The notes beneath the pieces were generated by a model. That model did not search any database. It saw only the letters and a program-made list of their open reading frames with translations, and was not told where the DNA came from. From RYN-230 sp963834515 (GTDB lineage: Bacteria > Actinomycetota > Actinomycetes > Streptosporangiales > Streptosporangiaceae), in NCBI GenBank assembly GCA_963834515.1, contig CAWICB010000004.1:262129-326128 (forward strand): DNA of 64,000 bases, given 5' to 3'. Of this stretch, positions 51,235-60,937 are shown in pieces (positions within the stretch are counted from its first letter, which is position 1; each line of letters begins with the position of its first letter). The position numbers were made by a program, and so were the translations under genes.

Positions 51235-52458
51235 TGTGGGTGCCGAAAACCTTGCCAACTGGACAGATTCGCGGGGAAACGCCTCGGCTCGGGTCCTGCG
51301 GCAGATGGCCGGTGGGCCGGTCTGCACCCGGCTGTGCATGCGATGATCTTCGGCTTGCGGGCCAGAAACTGATCTTCCTCATCGTCACCCGCGCCGTGTC
51401 GCTGCTGGGCTTGTCCCGTCGGGAGGTGGTGGAAGGACGCCGAGATCTTGATCCTGCGCCATCAGCTGGCTGTCGCCCAGCGCGAGCAGCCGCGGGCTCA
51501 TGCGAGGCTGACTTGGCCGGATCGGGCGTAGCTGGCACTGCTGGCCGGACGCTGCCGGCCGGGCGCCTCGCCGGGCTGTGGCTCATCGTCACTCCCAGCT
51601 CCATCTTGCGGTGGCACCGAGACATCCCCCGCCGCCGCTGGGCGCGCCGGTCCCGCTGCGGCCGCACCGGACGCCCGCCGACGCGCCGCAATGTCGTGTC
51701 GCTGATGCTGCGGCCGGCGCGTGAGAATGAGTCGTGGGGTTACCACCGCGTCCACGGCGAGCTCGCGGCGCCCGGCGTCACCGTGGCGCCGTCAACGGTC
51801 TGGCAGATCCTCCAGGACGCGGGCATCGGCCCTGCGCCGCGCCGGGACGGCCCGGGCTGGGCCGAGTTCCCGCGATCCCAGGCACAAGCGATCCTGGCGC
51901 TGGACTTCTTCACCGCCGACCAGCTCAACGGCACCAAGGTGTACGTCCTGGCCGTCATCGAGCACGGCAGCCGCCGGGCCCGGGTTCTCGGAGCCACGGA
52001 GCACCCCGTCCTGTCCCGAGTGGTACAGCAGACCCGGAACCTCCTGATGGATCTCGATGACGCCGGCATCCGGGCGAGGTTCGTGCTGCATGACCGGGAC
52101 GCCAGCTTCAGCGCCGCGTTCGACGCGGTCTTCCAGTCCGCAGGAATCAGAGTCGTCCACTCGGCGGTGCAGGCGCCGAGGATGAATTCGATCATGGAGC
52201 GATGGATCGGCAGCTGCCGCCGCGAGCTACTGGACCGGACCCTGCTCTAGAACCAGCGCCACCGGATGATCGTGCTGCGCGAGTACGAGGACTTCTACAA
52301 CACGCACCGGCCGCACCGCGCCCTCAACCAGGCCGCGCCTTTCCGCCCCCTGCCCCGGCAGCGTTACTGATCTGGATCACTTCCGGGTCCAGCGGCGTGA
52401 CCGCGCTGGCGGCATCCTCCACGAATATCACCTGGTGGCATAGGTTTCGGCACCCACA
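51235..52458 (+). mobile_element. IS3/IS481-type insertion sequence, degenerate copy 1
   Basis: Inverted ends TGTGGGTGCCGAAA occur at 51235 and, complementary, at 52458. The enclosed transposase is related to that of the copy at 55522-56730 but lies on the opposite strand. No target duplication seen. Confidence 0.78.
51345..52440 (+). pseudogene. integrase-core (IS3/IS481-type) transposase, disrupted
   Basis: Homology with the second copy runs from LIFLIVTRAVSLLGLSRRE to the C-terminus. Two compensating shifts spoil the segment at about 51425-51560. The DDE core (ILALDFFTADQLNGTKVYVL, RFVLHDRDASFSAAFDAVFQ, NSIMERWIGSCRRELL) is intact until a TAG at 52248, where the sister copy has a Trp codon. 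Reading beyond the stop gives REYEDFYNTHRPHRALNQAA. Non-functional. Confidence 0.82.
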
Positions 52459-53094
52459 ACCCGGCGACGGATCCGGCCCGGGTCGTGGCGTGTTCGAGCG
52501 CATGGGACGCTGGACGCTATCCGGCCAGCCGCTCGGTCAGCGCCGGCACGATTACAGGCACCCCTGGGGTCTATCGCACGCGGAGGCAGCTGGCTCATGC
52601 ACAGCGCGCAGCAGGCCAGGCCTCGCCAGGCCGGCCGGTACATCACCCTTTTCTGGCTGCGCGGCACCGGGTTGCGCCGGAGCCGGACCCTTCCGGGCCT
52701 GCCGCGGCTGAGCCTCAGCGCGCGCCGCCGGCATCTGCCGGCAGGCGCGGAGCGGGCGCGTTCCGCTTCGGTCCGCGGGCCGGCGGCCGCTGACAGTGCG
52801 GCCGGCTGTACCGGCCTGCCCGAGCTGCCCTGGTGACCGGGATGGGCCGTCAGCAGGCTGGCCGCTCCCCAGCGCACAGGTGGCCGGGATGGCTGCGTGC
52901 CTACCGGCGCGGTGCTGCCGCGCAAAGCGAGCGCCGGCGAAGGCCCCGGCCCCTGGTCAGGCAGCGGCTGCCGTCCGGCCGCGGTGCCATGGAGCAGCCG
53001 AACATCACCAGCCAGGGCGCCGGCGTTCTCACCACGCGGTTCTGGTTGCTCGTGGTGCTAACGCGGATTTCCACGCAACCGGTTCGGGGCAAGG
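52459..53094. other. intergenic region, no gene recognised
   Basis: About 635 bases of GC-rich sequence between two transposase relics. Open frames exist in several phases but none has family motifs or a ribosome site. Probably eroded mobile or intergenic DNA. Confidence 0.35.
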
Positions 53095-53556
53095 TCAGGT
53101 GAACTCGTAGTGCAGGGTCCGGTTGCCCCACCAGGGAACGGTGGTGGCCTCGGGCAGCCCGGCCTTGCGCAGCACGGGTGAGTAGGCGCGGCGTTCGAGG
53201 CGAACGGTGATCTGGTCGCTGGTGGTGATGATCTGCCCGGGGGTTTCGAGGAAGCGGCGCTGGATGGTGTCGGGGGTTGCGGCGTGGTAGCCGGGGAGCC
53301 GGGCGCGCAAGGCTGCGAGGAGGGCCTGGGCGAGGACGGCGAGCATGATGTCGAGGTCGGCGTTGAGGTTTACGGTGCTGGACAGCGCCCAGCGGGTGTA
53401 GCCGAACCGCTGGGCGGCCTGCTCATAGGTCAGGCCCTCGGTGAACCAGGCGCGCAGCGCCTCATAGCGGCGGTGATTCAGTTGCGCCGGGGCGCTGAAC
53501 CACTCCGCCCCCTCGCGTTGCGGCGATCCGGCTGTCACACGGCAAGTCTGCCACAC
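53095..53556 (-). pseudogene. internally deleted transposase relic
   Basis: 153 aa open frame. The first third (LNHRRYEALRAWFTEGLTYE, RFGYTRWALSS) is an HTH. It joins directly to a C-terminal block (DLDIMLAVLAQALLAALRAR, PGQIITTSDQITVRLERRAY). I recall both blocks at the two ends of a much longer transposase family, so the catalytic middle appears to have been lost in frame. It could still bind DNA, but no activity is assumed. Confidence 0.5.
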
Positions 53557-53808
53557 CAGCCATCTGACCGGTTGCCGGCCCGGAAGCCAGCGCGGTGCCT
53601 GGTAGCAGGGCGTTTTCCAGCCGTTTCCCCCGAGGCGACGTTAGTCACGACACGATAACAACTTACATTGATGTAATACAGCAGCCTGACCACCACAACA
53701 GCCTGTCCGGGAAGGAGCGGCGGTGCGACAAGGTTTCACCAGGCCAGCGCCAGGACACGACCCGGCAGCCTGGCAAGCCCAAACGACGAGAGTTGCGCTC
53801 AACCACCT

Positions 53809-55170
53809 ATGCGGAAATCGGCGCTAACCGGAGTTGCCGCCGGGCTGCTCGGGGCGCTGCTGATGCTGATCCTGTTCAACGTGCAGTACGCAGCGTTCGG
53901 CTACCACTCCGGAACTCTGCAGCACGGAGTCGAGCAGGCTTCGGACCTGCGGCGGGTGAGCTCGCTGCTCGTCGCCGGCGTGTTCGGCGGCCTCGCGTGG
54001 TACCTGCTGCGCCGGTACACCAAGGACGAGCCCTCGGAGATCGACGACGCGATCTGGAACGGCGACGGGCGTCTGTCGTTCCGGCGCTGCCTGGGAACGG
54101 CCGTCATCTCCGAGGTGGTCATCGGCATGGGCGCTTCAATCGGCCGGGAGGCCGGCCCCAAGCAACTCGGCGGCGCGTCCGCAAGCGTCCTGGCGGGCTG
54201 GGCCGGGCTGTCGGCGCAGCAGCGGCGGCTGCTGGTTGCCTGCGGCGGCGGGGCCGGGCTCGCCGCGGTTTATAACGTCCCGCTGGCCGGCGCCCTGTTC
54301 ACCGCGGAGATCCTGATCGGCAGCATCTCCCTGCCGGTCATGCTCCCGGCGCTCGCGTGCTCGTGGATTGCCACCGCCACGGCCTGGATCTACCTGCCCG
54401 ATCGTGCCACCTACCCCGGCATCCCCGACTACCGCTTCAGCGCGTCGCTGCTGACCTGGGCGCTGCTGGCCGGGCCGGTGCTCGGGCTGATCTCCGCCGG
54501 GTACATCCGCCTCATCGGCTGGGTATCGCATCACCGCGCGCGGGGCCTGCGGGCGCTGTTCGCCCCGGTGGTCGCCTTCGGCATCCTGGGGGTCATCGGC
54601 ATCCGGTACCCGCAGCTGTTCGGCAACGGCCTGGACATGGCCCGCGATGCCTTCCTCGGCATCGGCACCCTCAGCCTGCTGCTGGCCCTGTTTGCCCTCA
54701 AGCCGATCGTCACCGCGATGTGCCTGGGCAGCGGGGCCTCGGGAGGCTTGTTTACCCCGACGCTCGCGACCGGCGCAGTCCTCGGCGGCGCTCTCGGGAT
54801 GGCCTGGAACCTGGCCTGGCCCGGCTCGCCGTCCGGGGCATTCGCGATGATCGGCGCTGCTGCGATGATCGGCGCCGCGATGCAGGCTCCCCTCGCCGGC
54901 CTCGCGCTGGTGCTCGAGCTCACCCACAGTGGCTTCGGCCTGATGGTCCCCATGATGGCGGCGACCGTGATCGCCACGGCCGTGGCCTTCTACGCCGACG
55001 GCTACTCGATCTACTCCGCCCGCCTGCCCGCCTACCCGGACGGCCCGGCCAGCGAGGGGTCAGGGTCAGGCACGGATCGCGCGGACCAGGATATCCACCG
55101 CGGCGCGAGCGCTGCCGGCCACCGGACGCCGGACGCGTCCCGCCCGCACCACGGTGAGGTCCCCGAGTGA
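53809..55170 (+). CDS. ClC-family chloride channel/antiporter
   Basis: 453 aa, about ten membrane segments. Selectivity-filter motifs: GASIGREAGPKQ (a variant of GREGP) near residue 107 and GSGASGGLFTPTLATGA near residue 307. The inner gate Glu and Tyr regions are conserved and no CBS domain follows. The C-terminal 40 residues are hydrophilic and read over the end of the opposing methyltransferase relic, so the tail may be accidental. It lies between two inverted related IS copies. Confidence 0.88.
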   Translation: MRKSALTGVAAGLLGALLMLILFNVQYAAFGYHSGTLQHGVEQASDLRRVSSLLVAGVFGGLAWYLLRRYTKDEPSEIDDAIWNGDGRLSFRRCLGTAVISEVVIGMGASIGREAGPKQLGGASASVLAGWAGLSAQQRRLLVACGGGAGLAAVYNVPLAGALFTAEILIGSISLPVMLPALACSWIATATAWIYLPDRATYPGIPDYRFSASLLTWALLAGPVLGLISAGYIRLIGWVSHHRARGLRALFAPVVAFGILGVIGIRYPQLFGNGLDMARDAFLGIGTLSLLLALFALKPIVTAMCLGSGASGGLFTPTLATGAVLGGALGMAWNLAWPGSPSGAFAMIGAAAMIGAAMQAPLAGLALVLELTHSGFGLMVPMMAATVIATAVAFYADGYSIYSARLPAYPDGPASEGSGSGTDRADQDIHRGASAAGHRTPDASRPHHGEVPE

Positions 55171-55521
55171 ACGGGTAATAGAGCCGACGGTATGCAGCAC
55201 GGCCGGGTCCTGCGGCCCTCCGGTGCCCACGGCCAGGTTCGTCACATCGTGCCCCACCACCAGCAGGACGCCGCCGGGCGCAAACGCCGTCACCGCCCCG
55301 CGCAGCACCCCGTCCAGCTCAGCCTCGCGAAGCTGCAGGTAAGCGATGAGCACACGCTGGAAGCATCCCGGCTCAGGCCGGTAGTCGCGGACGTCGGCCA
55401 GCACCCCGTCGATAGCCACGCCGCAATCCCCGGCCAGGTGCCTGCCCGTGTCCGGCCCGCGGCCGAGAAGTCCACCGCCGTTACCCGCCAGCCGCGGCTG
55501 GCCAGCCACACCGCGTTGCGC
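55066..55521 (-). pseudogene. SAM-dependent methyltransferase remnant
   Basis: Starting at the IS edge, the minus strand reads NAVWLASRGWRVTAVDFSAA (motif I), then loses frame near 55450. It resumes as IDGVLADVRDYRPEPG, AVTAFAPGGVLLVVGHDVTN and ends VDILVRAIRA. The first part of the Rossmann fold, before motif I, was removed by the neighbouring insertion. It overlaps the 3' end of the ClC gene. It is dead; the original target is unknown. Confidence 0.75.
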
Positions 55522-56730
55522 TGTGGGTGCCGGAAACCTACGCGACCAGGCGATATTCGTGAATCACGCCCCCGGCGCGATCGCGCCGCTGGACCCGGAA
55601 CTGATCCAGATCCGTGATGCCGTCCGGCAGTAGCCGTAGCGGCGCTGCCTGCTTCAGGGCGCGGTGCGGCCGGTGGGTGTTGGAGAAGTCCTCGTACTCG
55701 CGCAGCACGACCATCAGGTGCCGCTGATTCCACCAGGGTCCGGCCCAGCAGCTCGCGGCGGCAGCTGCCGACCCACCGCTCCATGATCGAATCCATCCGG
55801 GGCGCCTGAACCGCAGCACGGATTATCCTGGCGCCAGCGGCACGGAGGACCTCATCGAACGCGGCGGTGAGGCTGGCGTCCCTGTCGTGCAGGACGAACT
55901 TCACCTGCGTCCGGGCATCCTCTCCGTCCATGAGCAGGTTCCGGGCCTGCGGGACCACCCACGCCTGGACCGGGTACCCGGTGGCTCCCAGGACGCGTAT
56001 CCGACGGGTGCCGTGCTCTATAACGGCAAGGACGCAGGCCTTCGTTCCGTTGAGCAGGCCGGCGGTGAAGAAGTCCAGCGCCAGGATTCCCTGCGCCTGG
56101 GACGGCACGAACTCGGCCCAGCCAGGTCCCTCCCGGCGGGGCGCGGGATCGATGCCGGCGTTCTTGAGGATCTGCCAGACCGTGGACGGCGCCACGGTGA
56201 TGCCGAGCCCGGCCAGCTCGCCATGGATGCGGCGGTAACCCCACGATTCGTTCTCCCGGGCAAGCCGTAGCACCACCGACCGGACCTTCCGGCGTGTAGC
56301 CGGGCGCCCGGACCGGCCCTGGCGCGACCGGCGCGACCACCGGCGGCGGACGATGTCCCGGTGCCACCGCAAGATGGTGCCCGGGGTGACGATGAGCCGC
56401 ATCGCGGCGAGACGGCCGATCGGCAGCGTCCCGGCCAGCAGGGCAAGCAACACCCGGTCCGGCCACGTCAAACGCGAATGAGCGCGAGGCCGCTCACGCT
56501 CAGCCACAGCGAGCTGATGGCGCAGCATAAGGATCTCGGCGTCCTTCCACCACCACTCCCGCCGCGACAAGCCCAGCAGCCACACAGCACGGGTGACAAT
56601 CAAGAAGATCAGCTTCAAGCCCACAAGCCGAAGATCATCCCACGTCCCGGCAGGCCAAGACCGGGCTCGCATGTGCCTGACGAGGGGCCGAGTGACCAGC
56701 GGCCAGCGGCCAGTCAGGACCCCCAGCACT
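55522..56730 (-). mobile_element. IS3/IS481-type insertion sequence, degenerate copy 2
   Basis: One end is TGTGGGTGCCGGAAACC at 55522, matching copy 1. The other end, near 56730, lacks a clear inverted repeat and seems truncated. It inserted into the methyltransferase gene. Orientation is opposite to copy 1, so the two flank the ClC region. Confidence 0.72.
55538..56729 (-). pseudogene. integrase-core (IS3/IS481-type) transposase, frameshifted
   Basis: An open frame covers most of the protein (LIFLIVTRAVWLLGLSRREW, ENESWGYRRIHGELAGLG, ILALDFFTAGLLNGTKACVL, FVLHDRDASLTAAFDEVLRA, DSIMERWVGSCRRELLGRTL). At about 55735 it shifts into another frame that finishes NQRHLMVVLREYEDFSNTHR through EYRLVA. 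The catalytic DDE residues are present, but the C-terminal tail is out of frame. Confidence 0.82.
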
Positions 56731-56751
56731 GCACTGATCAGCTGGCGGACG

Positions 56752-57180
56752 GTGGTGCTGCTGCTGCCTTTTCAGTACGGCAACCAGGTGATCCGGCCAG
56801 CAGGGCTGCTCGTCAACCCCGGTCTTGAAGAACTGTGGCTCGCGAAAGCCCCGGATGGGTGGCACCCGCGCCTGGAACCCAGCTTCGCCTCAGCCGGGCT
56901 CACACCCCCTTCGGCAGGCATGCCCATCCGCTTGCCAGCACCTGGCGTGGCCGGCCATATGACCCAGACCACGCTCGCCGCCAGCGTCGAAGGGCGGACA
57001 GAGGTTTACGGCTGCGAAGCAGAGCCCCAGATCCGGGCGGCCGCCGCCGAACTAGGCGGCTTCCTGCTCATCGTCACCCATGCAGCGGACCCGGCGCAGA
57101 TCAGCCCAGATGAGATCATGCGGGCCCTGGCCTCCCCGCTGACCCTGGTCGGCTGGGCAGAACTGCAACCTGCCCAGTAA
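56752..57180 (+). CDS. hypothetical protein
   Basis: About 142 aa from GTG 56752 (VVLLLPFQYGNQVIRPAGLL). It contains VNPGLEELWLAKAPDGWHPR and ends LASPLTLVGWAELQPAQ. Codon use looks genuine, but I do not recognise the family. Its 5' end abuts an insertion sequence and its stop abuts another, so it may be truncated and driven by foreign promoters. Confidence 0.45.
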   Translation: MVLLLPFQYGNQVIRPAGLLVNPGLEELWLAKAPDGWHPRLEPSFASAGLTPPSAGMPIRLPAPGVAGHMTQTTLAASVEGRTEVYGCEAEPQIRAAAAELGGFLLIVTHAADPAQISPDEIMRALASPLTLVGWAELQPAQ

Positions 57181-58264
57181 CCCTGTGGGGGTCGATTACT
57201 GGATCTGGCCTGACCAGGCTTGCGGGCTGGGATCATCCCTGGGTGATCTTCTCGACTGTTTACCTGCTTATGCGCAGTCTGTGCTCGGCTGCCTGATGGT
57301 GCTTTCCCCGCGTGAGGTGTCCAAGGACGCCGAACTGCTGGTGCTCCGCCACGAGAACGCGGTGCTGCGCCGCCAGATAAGCCGGATCCGCTACCGGCCG
57401 TCCGACCGACTCTGGCTCGCCGCACTGTCCCGGCTAATCCCCCGGCACCGATGGGGCGAGGTCTTCGCGGTGACACCAGCGACGCTGCTCGCCTCGCACC
57501 GGCGTGTGCAGGGCGAGCTCGTCAGGCTCGGCCACCTGATCGCGGCCTCCACGGTGTGGCAGATCCTGCACGCCGCGGGGATCGGTCCCGTGCCCCAGCG
57601 GTCCGGCCCGACCTGGAAGCAGTTCCTGACCGCGCAGGCCCGTGGCATTCTGGCGGTCAACTTTGTTCACGTGGACACCATGCTGCTGCGGCGCGTCTAT
57701 GCCCTGATCGTCATCGAGCACGGCACACGCCACGTTCACCTGGCCGGCATCACCGCCAACCCGGACAGCGCGTGGACGACACAAGCGGCGCGGAACTTCC
57801 TGATGGACCTCGGCCAGCGTTCGGCTTCGGTCAAGTTCCTGATCAGGGATCGCGCCGGCCAGTTCACCGGCTCTTTCGATGCCGTGTGCACGGCGGAGGG
57901 CATCAGGATTCTTGCCAGCCCACCGCAGGCGCCGAGAGCGAACGCGATCTGCTAGAGGATGATCGGTTCCCTGCGCCGGGAGGTCTTTGACCGGTTGCTG
58001 ATCGTTAATGAGCACCATCTGCGCCGGGTGCTGACCGGGGACCTGCGCCACTACAACACCGCCCGGCCGCATCGTGCCCTCGGCCAGCTCGCCCCCGCTC
58101 AAGCTCCCAGCCGACCACCGCAGATCAACCTCGCTGAGCACCGGATCCGCCGGAAACAGGTCCTCGGCGGGCTCACGAGCGAGTATCAGATCGCCGCCTG
58201 ACGGCCTAGCTGCTGCAGAAGGAGCAGGTCACCGCCACGATCGTGTATTCGAGCCCCACAGGGT
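57180..58264 (+). mobile_element. IS3/IS481-type insertion sequence, degenerate
   Basis: Inverted ends ACCCTGTGGGG-TCGA at 57180 and its complement ending at 58264. The element is shorter than the two above and encodes a related but diverged transposase relic. No target duplication seen. Confidence 0.72.
57185..58201 (+). pseudogene. integrase-core transposase relic with internal deletion and nonsense codon
   Basis: It begins with the KDAELLVLRHENAVLRRQIS helix and continues RVQGELVRLGHLIAASTVWQ and FLIRDRAGQFTGSFDAVCTA. A TAG follows NAIC at 57953-57955, then ERMIGS-type sequence resumes in the same frame as RMIGSLRREVFDRLLIVNEH and ends SEYQIAA. A stretch before RVQGEL is shorter than in relatives. 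Probably inactive. Confidence 0.8.
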
Positions 58265-58326
58265 CAAAGAGCAACCCTGCTGGTCAGAGCGATGGACGAG
58301 ATTCCCGGCACGGACAGGGCCGCTCG

Positions 58327-58779
58327 TCAGCTTGTGCCGGTGCCGGGGAGCGGAACGTTCTGCAGCCTGATCTGGCCACGTGCCAGGGCCCTGCCGCGCT
58401 CGTCGGTGATGGTGACAAGCCACAGTTGCTGGACACGGCCCTGCTGCAGGGGCTCGGCGATAACCCCGGCGCGGCCCGAGGTAGCCGGGCGCAGGAAATC
58501 GGTCGCATTGTGCACACCGACCGCGAACTGCCCCCGGTCCCGTACCGCCAGGCTTGCGCCGAGGCTGGCGGCGGTTTCGGCGGCGGTGGTGTAGACACCG
58601 CCGTGCACCACGCCCCATGGCGTGTGGTGATCCGGCCCGAGATCGATGTGCCCGGCCACGCGGGTTCCACCGGCCGCATCCACAACGAGGCCGGCTGCGG
58701 CAAGGAACCGGCTCGATGCCTTCGCGCTGAGATCGACGCCGGGGTCCGGGCCGGGCTGGGTATTGGCAGCGTCCTGCAT
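58327..58779 (-). CDS. PaaI-family hotdog thioesterase
   Basis: 150 aa, ATG. The hotdog signature is TPWGVVHGGVYTTAAETAAS, with the HGG turn and the helix that holds catalytic Glu/Asp residues, followed by VGVHNATDFLRPATSGR. It hydrolyses acyl-CoA esters, often phenylacetyl-type. It appears intact and lies between IS relics without an operon partner. Confidence 0.87.
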   Translation of the reverse strand: MQDAANTQPGPDPGVDLSAKASSRFLAAAGLVVDAAGGTRVAGHIDLGPDHHTPWGVVHGGVYTTAAETAASLGASLAVRDRGQFAVGVHNATDFLRPATSGRAGVIAEPLQQGRVQQLWLVTITDERGRALARGQIRLQNVPLPGTGTS

Positions 58780-59045
58780 GACATAGTCGTAGCAGAAGAT
58801 GACTACTTGCCGTTGAGGTAGGTCGCCCCGGCCGGGGTGAAGAGCTCAGGCATGCTCGCCGGGCTGGCCGCTCTCGCCGACGACGACATGAATTGTCCGT
58901 TCGTCGGCGCCGCGCACCACGTTCAGGGTGTGGGTGCCGAGAACCCTGTCATAGCTACTGACCTGGTCTTTCGTGTTGTGCGGGGCCCATCAAAGTTGGA
59001 CATCTGGCTGCGGGACTTCGGCGGGATCAGGCACTGTCAGTTCCC

Positions 59046-59417
59046 ATGTCGCTACGGCTCGCTTACCTGGCGGTGCTCCGCGTGTTCGGCTGGCTCGCCT
59101 TGCTAGCCCGGTCCGACCGCGCCAAAGACGCCGAGATCCTCATCCTGCGCCATCAGGTCGCCGTGCTCCAGCGCCAGGCCAGGACACCGAGGCTGTCGTG
59201 GGCCGGCCGGGCGATCCTGGCCGCGCTGTCCCGGCTACTGCCGGGCGGTCATCTCCGCCAGTTGCGCCTGATCATCTCCCCTCGTACCCTGCTGCGCTGG
59301 CACGCCGACCTGGTCAAGCGGAAATGGACCTGCCCGGGTTTTCGGATTCCCTGCTGCCTACCCCTGTCCGACGTCTGGGCCGGTTCAGATCTCCCAGCGA
59401 GCTTTTTAGCTTACTAA
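59046..59417 (+). pseudogene. N-terminal fragment of an integrase-core transposase
   Basis: The sequence DAEILILRHQVAVLQRQART, then ISPRTLLRWHADLVKRKW is the N-terminal HTH and leucine-zipper part of the same broad transposase family as those at 51 and 56 kb. Homology ends at about 59335, and the catalytic core is missing. The rest of the open frame is unrelated. Confidence 0.75.
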
Positions 59418-60312
59418 CCTTCTGTGTCGCGAGACGATGATCATGAAGTGCAGGGTGGCCGTCCCTGAGGCGTTTGTGGCGATGATGGTGACGCGGTAGC
59501 AGCCTTCGCTGCCAGGGGTGGGGGTGCCGGAGAGGATGGCTGCGCCGTTCCTGTCATCGGCGAAGGTCAAGCCGGAGGGCTCGGCCAGGACCGGGTCTGG
59601 ATATCCCGTGGCTCTGATGTGCAAGTTCAGTGGTGTGCCGACTACGGCCCTAGTCGTTCTGATCTTCTTGATGGCTGGGGGCTTAGTGATGGTGAGAGTG
59701 AAGTTCTGGGTGGCGATGCCAGCCTTGTTTCTGGCGGTCAGTATGAGTGGGTATCTCCCGGCGGCTCTGTGAGCGGGGGTTCCGGAGATTGTGGCGGTGC
59801 CGTTGCCGTTGGCAGTGAAGGTCACGCCGGATGGCAGCCGGCCGGCTTTGGTGATCTTCGGTGTTGGGTTCCCGGTCGCGGTCACCGTGAAGGTGAATGC
59901 GGTCCCGAAGGCTGCGGTTGCGGCGGGGGCCGTGGTGAAGGTGGGCGCTTGAGTGGTGGTGGCAGGGGTGATCGCGATGGCAACGGGTTCCGATCCGACG
60001 GGGATTGGTGGCCCGGGGGTGTTGGTGGCGGTGTTGATCGGCGTGACATTGCCCGAGTGGTTGTTGGCGACGTAGGCGGTCTTGCCGTCGGGTGTGATTG
60101 CGACGTATAGGGGGTTGTCTCCGACCGTGATCGGCGGCCCGGCGGTGTTGGTGGCGGTGTTGATCGGGGTTACGGTGCCCGAGTCGGCGTTGGCGACGTA
60201 GGCGGTCTTGCCGTCCGGTGTGATTGCGATGTCTTGGGGGTTGTCTCCGACCGTGATCGGGCGGCCCGGGAGTGTTGGTGGCGGTGTTGATCGGGGTTAC
60301 GGTACCGGGCCC
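59406..60312 (-). pseudogene. YVTN beta-propeller plus Ig-like (putative He_PIG) surface protein, truncated
   Basis: On the minus strand, blades read ITPDGKTAYVAN and VTPINTATNTAGPPITVG with a period of 42 residues. They are followed by two He_PIG-like Ig domains (PSGVTFTANGNGTATISGTP and a second ending in GCYRVTIIATNASGTATLHF). An extra C near 60263 shifts the frame between blades, and the N-terminus is removed by an IS3 fragment. The open frame starting at 59885 is only its C-terminal part. Such proteins are secreted and bind surfaces. Confidence 0.72.
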
Positions 60313-60571
60313 TCCGTCTGATCTGCCCCGAGCTTTCCGGACAGCGGATTTGTGGTCAATTCACGCTGCGGACTGCTGTTCAAGATATTCGTTGTGGACT
60401 TGCTGCGGGGTCCGGTACTGAAGTCCGGAGTGCCTACGTTTTGAATTGTGCCAGAATTCGATGTACCTCACAATGTCCCGGCGTGCGTGCTCACGGGTGG
60501 GATACTGGGTGCGGTGGACGCGCTCGTTCTTCAGTGCAGCGAAGAACGATTCGGCCATCGCGTTGTCGTAA
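60313..60571 (-). mobile_element. IS3-family fragment with transposase C-terminus
   Basis: 65 codons, AMAESFFAALKNERVHRTQY followed by RYIEFWHNSKRRHSGLQYRT, the C-terminal end of an IS3-family OrfB, with stop at 60361. The element end lies near 60313-60345 inside the propeller gene. Its upstream part is cut at 60571 by the neighbouring recombinase transposon. Confidence 0.82.
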
Positions 60572-60937
60572 CATTAACCGGCCAATATCCCTGGACTTCT
60601 CCGTTGGCCGGTTAATAATTGGTTCAGTTCTCGCGGGGTGCTGGTGTGGTGGCGTGTTGATGTGGCGGAGCTGTTCTTCGTGGTGGCGGACGCGGGCGGC
60701 GACGGCTTCGAGCGCGGTGCGCAGCGCTGTGATGTCTGCGGTGAGCGCGGTGAGGGTGGTGGCCCGGGCCGCGTGACGGCGTTGTTCCTCGATCACGGCA
60801 CGGACCGCGGTGTTCCGGTAGAGGCTGGCGCGGCCGATTCCTGTTCGCGCGGCGACGGCGGTGAAGGTGATGGGCTGGCCGGATGCTGCCAGTTCGGCGC
60901 AGGCCTGCTCGGCCCGGTTCAGGTGATCGGGACTCAT
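60491..60937 (-). CDS. TnpC-like (DUF6262) transposon accessory protein
   Basis: 148 aa, ATG overlapping the previous stop (ATGA). The helix-turn-helix TFTAVAARTGIGRASLYRNT and following coiled coil (ADITALRTALEAVAARVRHH) match the DUF6262/TnpC type found third in Tn554-like modules. Its C-terminal 45 residues run through the terminal palindrome and into the IS3 fragment, so the natural C-terminus has probably been altered by insertion or loss of the true stop. Confidence 0.75.
   Translation of the reverse strand: MSPDHLNRAEQACAELAASGQPITFTAVAARTGIGRASLYRNTAVRAVIEEQRRHAARATTLTALTADITALRTALEAVAARVRHHEEQLRHINTPPHQHPARTEPIINRPTEKSRDIGRLMLRQRDGRIVLRCTEERARPPHPVSHP
60574..60615. repeat. terminal palindrome TTAACCGGCCAA...TTGGCCGGTTAA
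   Basis: Two perfect 12-base arms with an 18-base spacer at the edge of the recombinase transposon. A near-identical single arm TTGGCCGGTCAA is at 63984-63995, beyond tnpA. It is a plausible core for tyrosine-recombinase exchange. Confidence 0.7.
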
